A stretch of 38,029 bases of DNA from an uncultured Chlorobiota bacterium. Its GTDB lineage: Bacteria > Bacteroidota > Bacteroidia > Bacteroidales > JAADGE01. This document shows, piece by piece, positions 1 to 8,528 of the stretch (the first letter of the stretch is position 1; each line of letters begins with the position of its first letter). The notes under the pieces were generated by a model. The model had not been told where the DNA came from. It saw only the letters and a program-made list of their open reading frames with translations, and ran no database searches. Position numbers and translations under genes: made by a program. Location: assembly GCA_947311255.1 (NCBI GenBank), contig CAMZKL010000073.1, forward strand, positions 1 to 38,029, written 5' to 3'.

Positions 1-51
1 CCTTAGAATATCTTGTTCGGTTTCTTGTTTCCTTGCCTTGTTAGGCTCCAT
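1..51 (-). CDS. possible N-terminal start of a leftward gene (partial)
   Basis: Reading leftward from an ATG at 51-49, 17 codons stay open to the window edge (MEPNKARKQETEQDILR). The first ~100 bases have about 40% G+C by eye, clearly higher than the neighbouring genes, and the codons (AAG, AGG, GCC-type) differ from the host pattern, which would fit a mobile or recently acquired gene. The peptide is too short to assign a family. It may also be a chance open frame. Confidence 0.25.
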   Translation of the reverse strand, partial: MEPNKARKQETEQDILR

Positions 52-90
52 GACAATTGTGGATGCTTGGTAGTGTTGTTTGGCACTCCT

Positions 91-110
91 CTCATAAATT
101 CATTTGTGAG
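91..110. other. 20-bp imperfect inverted repeat
   Basis: CTCATAAAT and ATTTGTGAG are separated by two bases and pair completely with one G-T wobble. It lies at the boundary between the higher-GC left edge and the first 195-bp repeat unit, so it could mark the end of a mobile element or act as a weak hairpin. No T-tract follows it. Confidence 0.3.
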
Positions 111-302
111 TTCAGTATAAAAAGGTTAAATACACGAAGAAGAACTCTGTCAGGGTTTGTTAATCGGCTGTAAATCAGAAGTTAAATTTTGGAGGATTTT
201 GCATATACGACCCTCACAGGGGTTTTTAGACCAAACTCAATAATGATTAAAAAAAGTAATTTCTGTTTAAAAGATCCTGCGGGTTTTTATTAATTAACTC
301 AA
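108..302. repeat. 195-bp near-tandem repeat, copy 1
   Basis: The segment starting GAGTTCAGT at 108 recurs at 303 with scattered substitutions and one added T, ending in both copies with TTAATTAACTCAA. It contains three short inverted-repeat modules: AACTCTGTCAGGGTT (about 143-157), GACCCTCACAGGGGTTTTT (about 209-227) and ATCCTGCGGGTTTTT (about 273-288). Modules of the type CCCTGACAGGG or CCCGCAGGG followed by T-runs look like terminator-derived REP elements. No protein is encoded here. Confidence 0.85.
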
Positions 303-498
303 GAGTTCAGTCTAAAAAGGTTAAATACTCGAATAAGAACCCTGTCAGGGTTTGTTAATTGACTGTAAATAAGAAGTTAAATTTTTAGAGAATTTACATA
401 TACGACCCTGACAGAGGTTTTTTAGACCAAACTCAATAATGATTAAAAAAAGTAATTTCTGTTTAAAATACCCTGCGGGTTTTTATTAATTAACTCAA
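303..498. repeat. 195-bp near-tandem repeat, copy 2
   Basis: This is the second unit of the duplication, 196 bp long because a T-run is one base longer. Its first module is a better palindrome than in copy 1 (AACCCTGTCAGGGTTT, 338-353). The second (GACCCTGACAGAGGTTTTTT, about 404-423) and third (ACCCTGCGGGTTTTT, about 470-484) keep the same order and spacing. Substitutions between copies fall partly inside the stems and sometimes restore pairing. Confidence 0.85.
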
Positions 499-534
499 TA
501 TTAAACTTTTAAAATTTAAGAATTTTGCAAATTA

Positions 535-553
535 AAACCCGCAGGGTCTTTTT
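535..553. repeat. third REP-like module (AAACCCGCAGGGTCTTTTT)
   Basis: An extra isolated module with the CCCGCAGGGT core and a following T-run lies 30 bp before the first complete gene. It is related to the CCTGCGGG modules at about 273-288 and 470-484 but is outside the 195-bp unit. It could serve as a terminator for transcription arriving from the left. No recognisable -7 promoter element was found between it and the TTG start at 585. Confidence 0.5.
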
Positions 554-584
554 ATACTTAGCTCAATAATTATAAAACAAAACT

Positions 585-2777
585 TTGAAAAAAACATTCA
601 ACATAAAAAAATTAAGCACTGCAATTTTAAACAGTTATTCTCAGATTTTTTTTTCAGAAAATAAACTTTTTGCATCTTTGCTCATAATTGTTAGTTTTAT
701 TGATATTTGGGCAGGACTTTCAGGCTTATTGGCAGTTTTAATAGCAAACATAATAGCCTACATACTTGGATTTAATAAAATTGCTATACAAAAAGGCATG
801 TATGGATTTAATGCTTTGCTTGTTGGACTTGGAACTGGTTTAACATTTCAACCAAGCCCTCAACTTTTTTTTATTGTATTTTTTGCATCACTACTAACAC
901 TATTTGTAACATTAGCACTACAAGGAATTCTTACAAAATATGCACTACCCTATTTAAGTATCCCTTTTCTACTGGGAATTTGGGCAATTATTCTTGCAAG
1001 CAAAGATTTTTCTGCACTTGGTTTAAGCGAAAGAGGAATATACACATATAATGAATTATACGCTTTAGGTGGAAACAAAGCTGTCGGTTTTTATAATTGG
1101 TTCTCAAACTTAAATTTTCCTGAAAGTTTTCGAATATATTTTTTATCTCTTGGAGCAATCTTCTTTCAAAATAATATATTGGCAGGTCTTATTATTTCTA
1201 TTGGACTATTATATTATTCAAGAATTGCATTTTCATTATCACTTTTAGGATTTTACATTGCATTTTGGTTTTACTATTTTATTGGAGCAAATTTCTCAGA
1301 ATTAGGATATAATTTTATTGGTTTCAATTACATTTTAACATCAATTGCTATTGGAAGTTATTTTATTTTAGCAAGCTGGCGGTCTTATTTATGGACTATT
1401 TTATTACTTCCTATTACAATAATAATTACAGCAGGTTTAGCAAAAATTTTTGCAGTTTGGTCATTATCAGTTTATTCCTTGCCTTTTAATATTATTGTAA
1501 TTATGTTTATTTATGTTTTAAAACTAAGAACTTCAAAAAGGCAACATCTTACAGATAATTTTGTAAAGCAATCTAATCCTGAAAAAACAATATACTTAAA
1601 TAAAACTGCAATTGAAGAAAATAAAAGCAAATTATTTTTTCCAATAAACCTCCCATTTTGGGGCGAATGGTCTGTTATGCAAGCTCATAACGGAGAATAT
1701 ACTCATAAAGAAGAATGGCAACATGCCTGGGATTTTATAATTATTGATAAAGATGAAAAACAATTTAAAAATACAGGCAATAATGTTAAAGATTATTATT
1801 GCTACGAAAAATCAATAATTGCTCCTGCCGATGGAATTATTTCAGATATTTTTGATGGAATTGAAGACAATAAAATTGGGGAAGTAAACACAATTAAAAA
1901 TTGGGGAAATTCAATTGTAATTAAACATACAGAAATACTTTATTCACAAATAAGCCATATAAAATCAGGCACATTTAAAGTTAAAAAAGGAGATTTTGTA
2001 AAGAAGGGAGAAATACTTGCACAAGTTGGTAATTCAGGGCACTCACCTTATCCTCACATACATTTTCAAATGCAAGCAACTCCTTATGTTGGATCAGAAA
2101 CTTTGGATTATCCAATTCATAATTACATCTTAAATAAAAATTCAAAAAAAGAATTAATAAGTTTTGGAAAACCTAAATTGAATACTAAAATTTCACCGGC
2201 AGAGAAAGATGAGATACTATTAAAAGTATTAAATTTTACACCTGGGCAAAAAATAAAAGTAAAATACTCGGCAAATAATAAAACAAAAGAATTAGAATGG
2301 AAAATATTTAAAACTGCCTATAACGAAACATATATCTATTGTAAAGAAACCGAATCTTCGGCTTATTTTTTCTCAAATGATGCTGGGTTTTATTTTAAAA
2401 ACTTTTATGGCAATAAAAATTCTGAATTATTACTGCTTTTCAAAAACTTTTATTCTGTAAAGAAAACTTTCTATAAGAACATCCAACATATTTCGTCAAT
2501 AAGACCAGACTTATTTTTCAATAAATTCATTTTAATAATTCAAGATTTTATAGCTCCTTTTTATTTATTCTTAAAAGCAAAATATATTCTAAACTATATT
2601 GAAAAGGATGATGACTTTTCAGCAGATTTTATAAAATTAGAGTCGAGTATTCAAAAATCATTTTTTAGTAAAAAAGGACAAATAACAAAATCAGATATTT
2701 TTATAAAAGAAAATGGGGAAATAACAATTACTTCACAAAATACAACTAATAACTTTAAGCTTATAATTAATACTTAA
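585..2777 (+). CDS. urea transporter-like membrane protein fused to an M23 (LytM-type) peptidase domain
   Basis: Residues ~20-315 are a multi-pass membrane domain resembling the UT family of urea channels, with the GMYGFNALLVGLGTGL signature near residue 70 that matches the family's YGFNGxLVG repeat. Residues ~350-510 form a peptidase M23/duplicated hybrid motif domain: HAWDF (His380, Asp383), a conserved SHIKSG segment, VKKGDFVKKGEILAQVGNSG, and the zinc-ligand pair HIH (His491, His493). The rest (~515-730) is unrecognised and has a hydrophobic stretch near 640-660. The start is TTG followed by an A-rich run; no ATG occurs until within the transporter domain. Three bases separate it from the next gene. 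M23 enzymes usually cleave peptidoglycan peptides or act as scaffolds. The first ligand spacing (HxxD rather than HxxxD) leaves catalytic activity uncertain. Confidence 0.85.
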   Translation: MKKTFNIKKLSTAILNSYSQIFFSENKLFASLLIIVSFIDIWAGLSGLLAVLIANIIAYILGFNKIAIQKGMYGFNALLVGLGTGLTFQPSPQLFFIVFFASLLTLFVTLALQGILTKYALPYLSIPFLLGIWAIILASKDFSALGLSERGIYTYNELYALGGNKAVGFYNWFSNLNFPESFRIYFLSLGAIFFQNNILAGLIISIGLLYYSRIAFSLSLLGFYIAFWFYYFIGANFSELGYNFIGFNYILTSIAIGSYFILASWRSYLWTILLLPITIIITAGLAKIFAVWSLSVYSLPFNIIVIMFIYVLKLRTSKRQHLTDNFVKQSNPEKTIYLNKTAIEENKSKLFFPINLPFWGEWSVMQAHNGEYTHKEEWQHAWDFIIIDKDEKQFKNTGNNVKDYYCYEKSIIAPADGIISDIFDGIEDNKIGEVNTIKNWGNSIVIKHTEILYSQISHIKSGTFKVKKGDFVKKGEILAQVGNSGHSPYPHIHFQMQATPYVGSETLDYPIHNYILNKNSKKELISFGKPKLNTKISPAEKDEILLKVLNFTPGQKIKVKYSANNKTKELEWKIFKTAYNETYIYCKETESSAYFFSNDAGFYFKNFYGNKNSELLLLFKNFYSVKKTFYKNIQHISSIRPDLFFNKFILIIQDFIAPFYLFLKAKYILNYIEKDDDFSADFIKLESSIQKSFFSKKGQITKSDIFIKENGEITITSQNTTNNFKLIINT

Positions 2778-2780
2778 AAA

Positions 2781-4115
2781 ATGAAATTATATAAAACATT
2801 CTTAATATTCGTTTTTTTTTATTTGTCCTTAACATCAGTTGCTCAGGAAAGTATAAATTACCCAAGTATTGATAAAAAAACATACCAGCAATACTTAAAT
2901 AAAGATTGGAAGGACTTAATAAAAACAGGAAAAAATTCATTGAAAAACAATATTGATTTTTACTATTTACAAGTAAGAATGGGAATTGCCTATTACGAAT
3001 TAAAAAAATATGCAAATGCTGTTAAATATTTTGAAAAAGCATATTTAGCAAATAAAAATGATGAATTGATACAAGAATATCTTTATTTTTCATATATTTT
3101 TATTGGAAGATATGAAGATGCAAGAGTATTATCCGATAAATTTAAACGAAACCTAAAAGAAAAGCTAAAAATATCAGCAGAAAATCCTTTTATTAAAGCA
3201 TTATATCTTGAAACAAAATTTGATTTTAATGACGATTATAAACAACTTCCTCAATTTGGTGAACTTATTGACCAAACATCTGTTTTAAACAAATCATACT
3301 ATAATATTAGTTTACAACATGATATAGGAAGTAAAACTTCAATATTTCATGGGTATAGCAATATAGGAATAACAAACTTAATAATAACAGATGAACTTGT
3401 AGATGTGAAGACTTATGAAGAAAAAGTTTTTCAGAATGAATATTATTTTTCATTAAAATACCAAATTGCAAAAGGAACAAATATTAGCGTAGGTTTTCAT
3501 TATTTACGTACAAACTATAAAGCATCAATCCCTAGTTCAACGTCTTCTGGACGTTGGGGCAATAATTCAGATATATCTCTATATAATTATTCTGAAAATT
3601 ATTTTGCTGCTTCTTTTAACATCTCAAAACAATTTTCAATATTTAACATTAATGCAGGGGCATCAATTTCTAATTTGAATAAAGCCAAACAAATTCAACC
3701 AATTATAAATGTTAAACTATATCCGTTTGGAAATAAAAAATTATACACAAATAGTACAATTATGTATATTTTGGGTGATGATGAAAATTCAAACTTAAAA
3801 CATCCAATTTTAAAACAGAGTATTGGAATTGCATTTTTAAAATATTCATGGTTTGAACCCTCTATTACTTATGGAGATATGAAAAACTACACTTTATATA
3901 ATGTTATGATTGCTAATAACGATATTAATATTGTTAAGCAAAAATACGAAGCTCTTGTAAATTTTGGCATTAATAAAGGTAAATTTAATATATTTTTAAA
4001 ATATGAATTTAATAAAAAAGAAAATCATTATACAATAAATCATGTCGATGTAAATACTCAATATATAAATCAAGCAATTACAGGAGGTATAAAATGGTAC
4101 TTCCAAAAATATTAA
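2781..4115 (+). CDS. TPR-containing outer-membrane beta-barrel protein (YaiO-like)
   Basis: The protein has a signal peptide (residues 1-21, ending SVAQ) and then a helical TPR-like region (~45-110; GIAYYELKKYANAVKYFEKAY is a textbook TPR helix pair). About 280 residues follow that alternate polar and hydrophobic residues and end in WYFQKY, the aromatic C-terminal strand expected for a BAM-inserted barrel. This architecture resembles the YaiO family. It starts 3 bp after the transporter/peptidase gene, so co-transcription is very likely. It is probably an envelope partner of that protein. The substrate is unknown. Confidence 0.75.
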   Translation: MKLYKTFLIFVFFYLSLTSVAQESINYPSIDKKTYQQYLNKDWKDLIKTGKNSLKNNIDFYYLQVRMGIAYYELKKYANAVKYFEKAYLANKNDELIQEYLYFSYIFIGRYEDARVLSDKFKRNLKEKLKISAENPFIKALYLETKFDFNDDYKQLPQFGELIDQTSVLNKSYYNISLQHDIGSKTSIFHGYSNIGITNLIITDELVDVKTYEEKVFQNEYYFSLKYQIAKGTNISVGFHYLRTNYKASIPSSTSSGRWGNNSDISLYNYSENYFAASFNISKQFSIFNINAGASISNLNKAKQIQPIINVKLYPFGNKKLYTNSTIMYILGDDENSNLKHPILKQSIGIAFLKYSWFEPSITYGDMKNYTLYNVMIANNDINIVKQKYEALVNFGINKGKFNIFLKYEFNKKENHYTINHVDVNTQYINQAITGGIKWYFQKY

Positions 4116-4138
4116 TAAATCTTTTAAACCTTTTAATT

Positions 4139-4747
4139 ATGAAACTTACAACATTTTTTACAATATTATTTTTTTATTTTTCAAGTCTTAATGCACAAAA
4201 TAATGAAATAATAAATGCTTTTAAAACAAGTTACACATTAGAAACGGCAGGAAAATACAAAAAAGCTGCCGATGAACTTAAAAAAGTATATACCGATAAT
4301 TCTTATGAAATAAATTTACGAATTGGGTGGTTACTTTATAATGCAGGATTATTCGACCAATCCTCTGCACATTATCAAAAAGCAATAAACCTTAAACCCT
4401 ATTCGGAAGAAGCAAAATTTGGTTTAACATACCCAAAAATTGCACAAGGAAAATGGACAGAAGTTGCAAATATCTATAATAATATTATTGAAATAAATCC
4501 TCAAAATACAAGTGCAAATTATAAATTAGGACTTATTTACTACGGCAAAAAAGATTATATAAATGCACAAAAAAAATTCAAAAAAGTTTTATCATTATAC
4601 CCTTTCGACCATGATGCTCTACTAATGTCTGCATGGGCATATTACTTTCTTGGGAAAAAAAATGAAGCAAAAATATTATTTAATAAAGTATTAATGAATT
4701 CACCTAGTGATGCATCTGCATTGGAAGGTATTAATATAATCAAATAA
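4139..4747 (+). CDS. exported TPR-repeat protein
   Basis: The 202-residue product from the ATG at 4139 begins with a clear signal peptide (MKLTTFFTILFFYF...LNAQ). An upstream in-frame ATG at 4094 lies inside the preceding gene and would put a poor sequence before the signal peptide, so 4139 is preferred. The mature part is mostly TPRs: helix pairs around GWLLYNAGLFDQSSAHYQKAI, YKLGLIYYGKKDYINAQKKF and AWAYYFLGKKNEAKILFNKVL. It is the third gene of the transporter/peptidase unit and probably acts as a periplasmic scaffold with the TPR-barrel protein. Confidence 0.8.
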   Translation: MKLTTFFTILFFYFSSLNAQNNEIINAFKTSYTLETAGKYKKAADELKKVYTDNSYEINLRIGWLLYNAGLFDQSSAHYQKAINLKPYSEEAKFGLTYPKIAQGKWTEVANIYNNIIEINPQNTSANYKLGLIYYGKKDYINAQKKFKKVLSLYPFDHDALLMSAWAYYFLGKKNEAKILFNKVLMNSPSDASALEGINIIK

Positions 4748-4769
4748 ACTTTCATAAAAACTTTCATAA
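4746..4769 (+). repeat. 12-bp perfect tandem duplication AAACTTTCATAA
   Basis: Two head-to-tail copies of the same 12-mer begin at the stop codon of the TPR gene. This is probably replication slippage. No function is evident. Confidence 0.7.
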
Positions 4770-4777
4770 AAACAAAG

Positions 4778-4804
4778 CCTTATTTAAAATCAATAAAAAT
4801 AAGG
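4778..4804 (+). terminator. possible weak hairpin terminator
   Basis: CCTTATTT (4778-4785) pairs with AAATAAGG (4797-4804) across an 11-nt loop, 30 bp after the three-gene unit. The stem is AT-rich and no uninterrupted T-tract follows, so termination strength is doubtful. Confidence 0.3.
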
Positions 4805-4890
4805 ACTAATTTAAAAAGCATTCAAAACTAATAATCAAACTGTTAGAGAATTTCATATTTTATACCATGAAAATTTTATATTTTTTTTTT

Positions 4891-4898
4891 TATTTTTG
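4891..4898 (+). promoter_or_regulatory. -7 promoter element of the nuo operon (TATTTTTG)
   Basis: The sequence matches the Bacteroidota sigma-ABfr -7 consensus TAnnTTTG exactly and sits 39 bp before the nuoA ATG, giving a short leader of about 30 nt. No convincing -33 TTTG at 19-21 bp spacing was seen; the upstream region is T-rich. Confidence 0.5.
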
Positions 4899-4937
4899 CG
4901 CCGTCATTATAAAATTAAGTATATAAAATATAAACAT

Positions 4938-5288
4938 ATGGGAATTGAAGCCTTATTAGTCTTTCCAATAGCTGGCATTGCACTTATTTTGATAGCAAAT
5001 TTCTTATCAAATTTAATTTCATATAAATCTGAAAATGAAAGAAAAAAAGAACCCTACGAAAGCGGAATGCAAACAATCGGCAAAACTTGGATACAGTTTA
5101 AAGTCGGTTATTATTTGTTTGCTATTATATTTTTAATTTTTGATGTAGAGGTTGTTTTTTTAATGCCTTGGGCAGTTGTTTTTAAAGATATTGGAGCAGT
5201 TGCTTTTTTTGAAATAGCCATTTTCTTGGTTATTTTAGGAATAGGTTTACTTTACGCATGGAAAAAAAGAGCATTAAGATGGGAGTAA
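4938..5288 (+). CDS. nuoA: NADH-quinone oxidoreductase subunit A (complex I)
   Basis: This 116-residue membrane subunit has three transmembrane helices and the hallmark segments KKEPYESG (loop 1) and [12 protein letters not shown] (helix 2, with the conserved Asp and Glu). NuoA helps shape the quinone-access cavity with NuoH and NuoJ. An upstream in-frame TTG at 4896 overlaps the predicted -7 element, so the ATG at 4938 is the likely start. It is the first gene of the nuo operon and overlaps nuoB by 10 bp. Confidence 0.97.
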   Translation: MGIEALLVFPIAGIALILIANFLSNLISYKSENERKKEPYESGMQTIGKTWIQFKVGYYLFAIIFLIFDVEVVFLMPWAVVFKDIGAVAFFEIAIFLVILGIGLLYAWKKRALRWE

Positions 5289-5857
5289 TTATAAAAAAAA
5301 CAAAAGATGATGTTATTAATTTCCCGGGAAAAATTATTCCTGGAGGAAACGGTGGAAATATTGTTGTAACAACATTAGATAGTTTAATTAATTGGGGAAG
5401 GAAAAATTCACTTTGGCCCCTATATTTTGGAACAAGTTGTTGTGCAATTGAAATGATGCAAACCGGTGCAGCAAAACACGATTGGTCTCGTTTTGGTTTT
5501 GAAGTAGCAAGACCCACACCGCGTCAGGCCGATTTGATAGTGATTGCCGGAACAATAACAACTAAAATGGCACCTGTATTACGTCGATTATACGACCAAA
5601 TGGCTGAGCCAAAGTATGTTATTGCAATGGGTGCATGTGCAGTTTCTGGAGGACCTTTTTATTTTAATTCATATTCTGTAGTAAGAGGAGCAGACCATAT
5701 TATTCCTGTTGATGTTTATGTGCCTGGATGTCCTCCAAGACCAGAAGCACTACTTGATGGAATGATGGCGCTACAAAATAAAATTAAGCACGAAAGTATG
5801 GCACACCGCACAAAAAATAACCCAATTGAAGGTTTTGATGAAGGAAAAAATAAATAA
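5279..5857 (+). CDS. nuoB: NADH-quinone oxidoreductase subunit B (N2 cluster)
   Basis: NuoB carries the terminal [4Fe-4S] cluster N2, which reduces quinone. All four ligands are present: the adjacent Cys54-Cys55 in [10 protein letters not shown], Cys120 in MGACAVSGG and Cys151 in PGCPPRPE. The ATG at 5279 overlaps the end of nuoA by 10 bp and gives the normal family length (192 aa). An alternative ATG at 5258 would add seven residues and overlap by 31 bp. Confidence 0.97.
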   Translation: MGVIIKKTKDDVINFPGKIIPGGNGGNIVVTTLDSLINWGRKNSLWPLYFGTSCCAIEMMQTGAAKHDWSRFGFEVARPTPRQADLIVIAGTITTKMAPVLRRLYDQMAEPKYVIAMGACAVSGGPFYFNSYSVVRGADHIIPVDVYVPGCPPRPEALLDGMMALQNKIKHESMAHRTKNNPIEGFDEGKNK

Positions 5858-5866
5858 ATCCTGACT

Positions 5867-6328
5867 ATGACAAATTTAGAAATTAAAAATAAAATTGAAG
5901 CACTACAAAGCGGATTAACTTATTCTAGTGAAGATACAGATTTTCTTTGCATTGAAGTTCCGAAAGATTTGATAAAAGAATTTCTTTTAGAAATAAGAAA
6001 TAACGAAGATTTATCTTTTGATTATCTTTTTGCTCTTTCAGGAATTGATTTTGGAGAAGATTTAGGGGTAATATATCATTTAGAATCTTCAAAATATAAA
6101 CATTTAATCCAAATAACAGTAAAAACTTCCGATAGAGAAAATCCTACAATTGATAGCATTCATGAAATATATCCTGCTGCATATTTTAATGAAATGGAAG
6201 CACACGAGTTCTTTGGAATAAAATTTATTGGGCATCCGAATTTAAAAAACTTATTCCTTCCAGCAGATTGGGATAAAGGATTTCCCATGAGAAAAGATTA
6301 TACTGACACAAATATGTTGATAAGATAA
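5867..6328 (+). CDS. nuoC: NADH-quinone oxidoreductase subunit C
   Basis: This 153-residue peripheral-arm subunit is of the 30-kDa family. The family signature is near the C-terminus: AHEFFGIKFIGHPNL, then LFLPADW and PMRKDYTD. It is a separate gene here, unlike the fused nuoCD of some Bacteroidota and enterobacteria. It lies 9 bp after nuoB and 5 bp before nuoD. Confidence 0.95.
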   Translation: MTNLEIKNKIEALQSGLTYSSEDTDFLCIEVPKDLIKEFLLEIRNNEDLSFDYLFALSGIDFGEDLGVIYHLESSKYKHLIQITVKTSDRENPTIDSIHEIYPAAYFNEMEAHEFFGIKFIGHPNLKNLFLPADWDKGFPMRKDYTDTNMLIR

Positions 6329-6333
6329 AAAAT

Positions 6334-7452
6334 ATGAAAGAATTTTTAACAGATCAACTTAAGACGCAAGAATATTTCCTAAATATGGGACCTCAGCACC
6401 CTGCGACACATGGTGTTTTGAGACTATTACTTAAACTGGACGGGGAAATTGTTCGAAATGTTGATATGGATTTAGGTTATATACATCGTTCCATTGAAAA
6501 AATGTGTGAACGAGCAACCTATAAACAAATTATTCATTTAACAGATAGATTAGATTACCTTTCTGCACATATGAATAATGAAGCTGTTTGTCTTCTTGCA
6601 GAAAAAGCACTTAATATTGAGGTAAACGACCGTATTAAAATAATAAGAACAATAATGGATGAGCTTACGCGTATTTCATCTCATGTTTTATGGTGGGGAG
6701 TTACGGGTATGGATATTGGTGCAATAACAACTTTTATGTATGGTTTTAGAGAAAGAGAGTTAATAAATGATATTTTTGAAGAAACTTGTGGCACACGCCT
6801 TACTATGAACTATAATGTTATAGGCGGACTAAGATATGATATACACGAAAATTTTGTTAAAAGAACCAAAGATATCTTAACGCATTTAAAGAAAAAACTT
6901 CCTGAATATGATAAATTACTTACTAATAATATAATATTTCAAAAACGTTTAATAAACATAGGAGTTATTTCCGTAGAAGATGCAATTGCATATGGTCTTA
7001 ATGGTCCAACAGCAAGAGGGTCAGGAGTATCATGTGATATTAGAAAAACTCATCCATACAGTGCATATGATATGGTAGATTTTGAAGAAGCAATTTTTAC
7101 AGAAGGAGATTCTTTTGCAAGGTATAAAGTAAGAATTAAAGAAATGTGGGAATCAATTTCAATTATAGAGCAATTGATTGATAAAATTCCGAATGATGAG
7201 CATAAGGTAAAAACAAAGGCAGTTATTAAATTACCTGTTGGAGATTTTTTGCAAAGAGTAGAAGCATCAAGAGGAGATTTTGGAGTTTATGTTAAAAGTA
7301 ACGGCCAGAAATTTCCAGAAAGATTAAAATTTCGTTCTCCCGGTTTTGCAAATTTAACTGCATTAAATAAAATGGCTTACGGACTTAAAATTGCTGATTT
7401 AGTTGCAATATTATCAACTATTGATGTTGTTGTTCCTGATATTGACAGATAA
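6334..7452 (+). CDS. nuoD: NADH-quinone oxidoreductase subunit D (49-kDa)
   Basis: NuoD forms the quinone-binding site with NuoB. MGPQHPATHGVLR near residues 18-30 holds the quinone-contacting His, GYIHRSIEKMCE follows, and DRLDYLSAHMN holds the quinone-site Tyr75. The C-terminus ends in the typical VVVPDIDR. At 372 aa it is the usual length for an unfused NuoD. The hydrogenase-like fold has lost its NiFe ligands, as in all NuoD proteins. Confidence 0.97.
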   Translation: MKEFLTDQLKTQEYFLNMGPQHPATHGVLRLLLKLDGEIVRNVDMDLGYIHRSIEKMCERATYKQIIHLTDRLDYLSAHMNNEAVCLLAEKALNIEVNDRIKIIRTIMDELTRISSHVLWWGVTGMDIGAITTFMYGFRERELINDIFEETCGTRLTMNYNVIGGLRYDIHENFVKRTKDILTHLKKKLPEYDKLLTNNIIFQKRLINIGVISVEDAIAYGLNGPTARGSGVSCDIRKTHPYSAYDMVDFEEAIFTEGDSFARYKVRIKEMWESISIIEQLIDKIPNDEHKVKTKAVIKLPVGDFLQRVEASRGDFGVYVKSNGQKFPERLKFRSPGFANLTALNKMAYGLKIADLVAILSTIDVVVPDIDR

Positions 7453-7464
7453 AATTATAAAATT

Positions 7465-8517
7465 ATGATATTAAATATTTTTACTGATATTCACGAATTA
7501 CTGCTCGGACTAATGCCTGAGAATATTGTTCATATTACAGAATTAGTACTAATTGCAGTAGCTTATCTTGGAATATTTGCAATTTTAGGGCTTTTCTTAG
7601 TTTGGTTAGAAAGGCGAATTGCAGCATTTTTTCAATTTCGTTTAGGACCTAACAGAGTTGGACCTATGGGGTTGTTCCAAACAGTTGCTGATGCCTTAAA
7701 ATTAGTTTCAAAAGAACTAACAGGAACTGAAAAAGCAGATAAGTTTCTTTACAAAATTGCACCATATTTTGTTATTACAACAGCTTTAATGTCTTTATCA
7801 TTAATACCTTTTTCTTATGAAATTCATGCTTTTGATATAAACATTGGCTTATTTTTCTTAACATCAGTTTCATCAGTGGGTGTTTTAGGAATTTTCTTAG
7901 CAGGTTGGGCAAGTAATAATAAATATTCACTTATTGGAGGAATGCGAACAGGAATTCAAATGATAAGTTATGAACTTTCCGTAGGAATGGCAATTGTTAC
8001 AATGGTTGTACTTGCAGGAACTCTTCAAATTTCAGAAATTGTTGAAATTCAAAAGGATGGTTGGCTAATTTACCAAGGACATATACCGGCAATTATTGCA
8101 TTTATGATTTTTATGATTGCAGGAACAGCTGAATCTAATAGAACACCTTTTGATTTGGTAGAAGCAGAATCTGAATTAGGAGCAGGATTTCATACAGAGT
8201 ATTCAGGGATGAATTTTGCATATTATTTTTTAGCAGAATTTGTTAATCTATTTTTAATATCTTCGGTTGCTGTGATACTATTTTTTGGAGGTTGGTTATC
8301 ACCTTTTGGAATAACAGACGCTATACCTTTCGCTGGATTATTTTGGTTTATAATAAAAGTATTGGGAGTAATATTTATTTTCATGTGGTTTCGTTGGACT
8401 TTTCCCAGATTTAGAATTGACCAGTTATTAACCTTAGAATGGAAATTTTTACTTCCCATAAATATGGTAAATATTGTTTTAATGGCACTAATGGTTTGGT
8501 TAGGATTAACCTTATAA
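7465..8517 (+). CDS. nuoH: NADH-quinone oxidoreductase subunit H
   Basis: NuoH is the membrane subunit that anchors the peripheral arm and lines the quinone channel. It shows ERRIAAFFQFRLGPNRVGPMG near residue 50 and the acidic loop EAESELGAGFHTEYSGM near residue 230, both diagnostic. The product has 350 residues and about eight helices. It starts 12 bp after nuoD, with no nuoE, nuoF or nuoG between them. Confidence 0.97.
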   Translation: MILNIFTDIHELLLGLMPENIVHITELVLIAVAYLGIFAILGLFLVWLERRIAAFFQFRLGPNRVGPMGLFQTVADALKLVSKELTGTEKADKFLYKIAPYFVITTALMSLSLIPFSYEIHAFDINIGLFFLTSVSSVGVLGIFLAGWASNNKYSLIGGMRTGIQMISYELSVGMAIVTMVVLAGTLQISEIVEIQKDGWLIYQGHIPAIIAFMIFMIAGTAESNRTPFDLVEAESELGAGFHTEYSGMNFAYYFLAEFVNLFLISSVAVILFFGGWLSPFGITDAIPFAGLFWFIIKVLGVIFIFMWFRWTFPRFRIDQLLTLEWKFLLPINMVNIVLMALMVWLGLTL

Positions 8518-8528
8518 TTGCAAAAAAT

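Noticed and set aside
108-553. CRISPR array
   Set aside because: The repeat unit is 195 bp, present only twice and made of inverted-repeat modules; there are no short regular repeats with unique spacers and no cas genes.
4896-4937. N-terminal extension of nuoA from a TTG at 4896
   Set aside because: It overlaps the predicted -7 element and would add 14 basic residues not seen in NuoA; the ATG at 4938 gives the normal protein.
5230-5517. Antisense open frames of 60-150 codons in the nuo, glmM, recN and ppk1 genes
   Set aside because: They lie wholly inside well-supported genes on the opposite strand, lack recognisable domains and show no promoter or spacing consistent with expression.
8439-8528. 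N-terminal extension of nuoI
   Set aside because: It lies inside the end of nuoH in another frame and the peptide is not NuoI-like; the ATG at 8529 fits.
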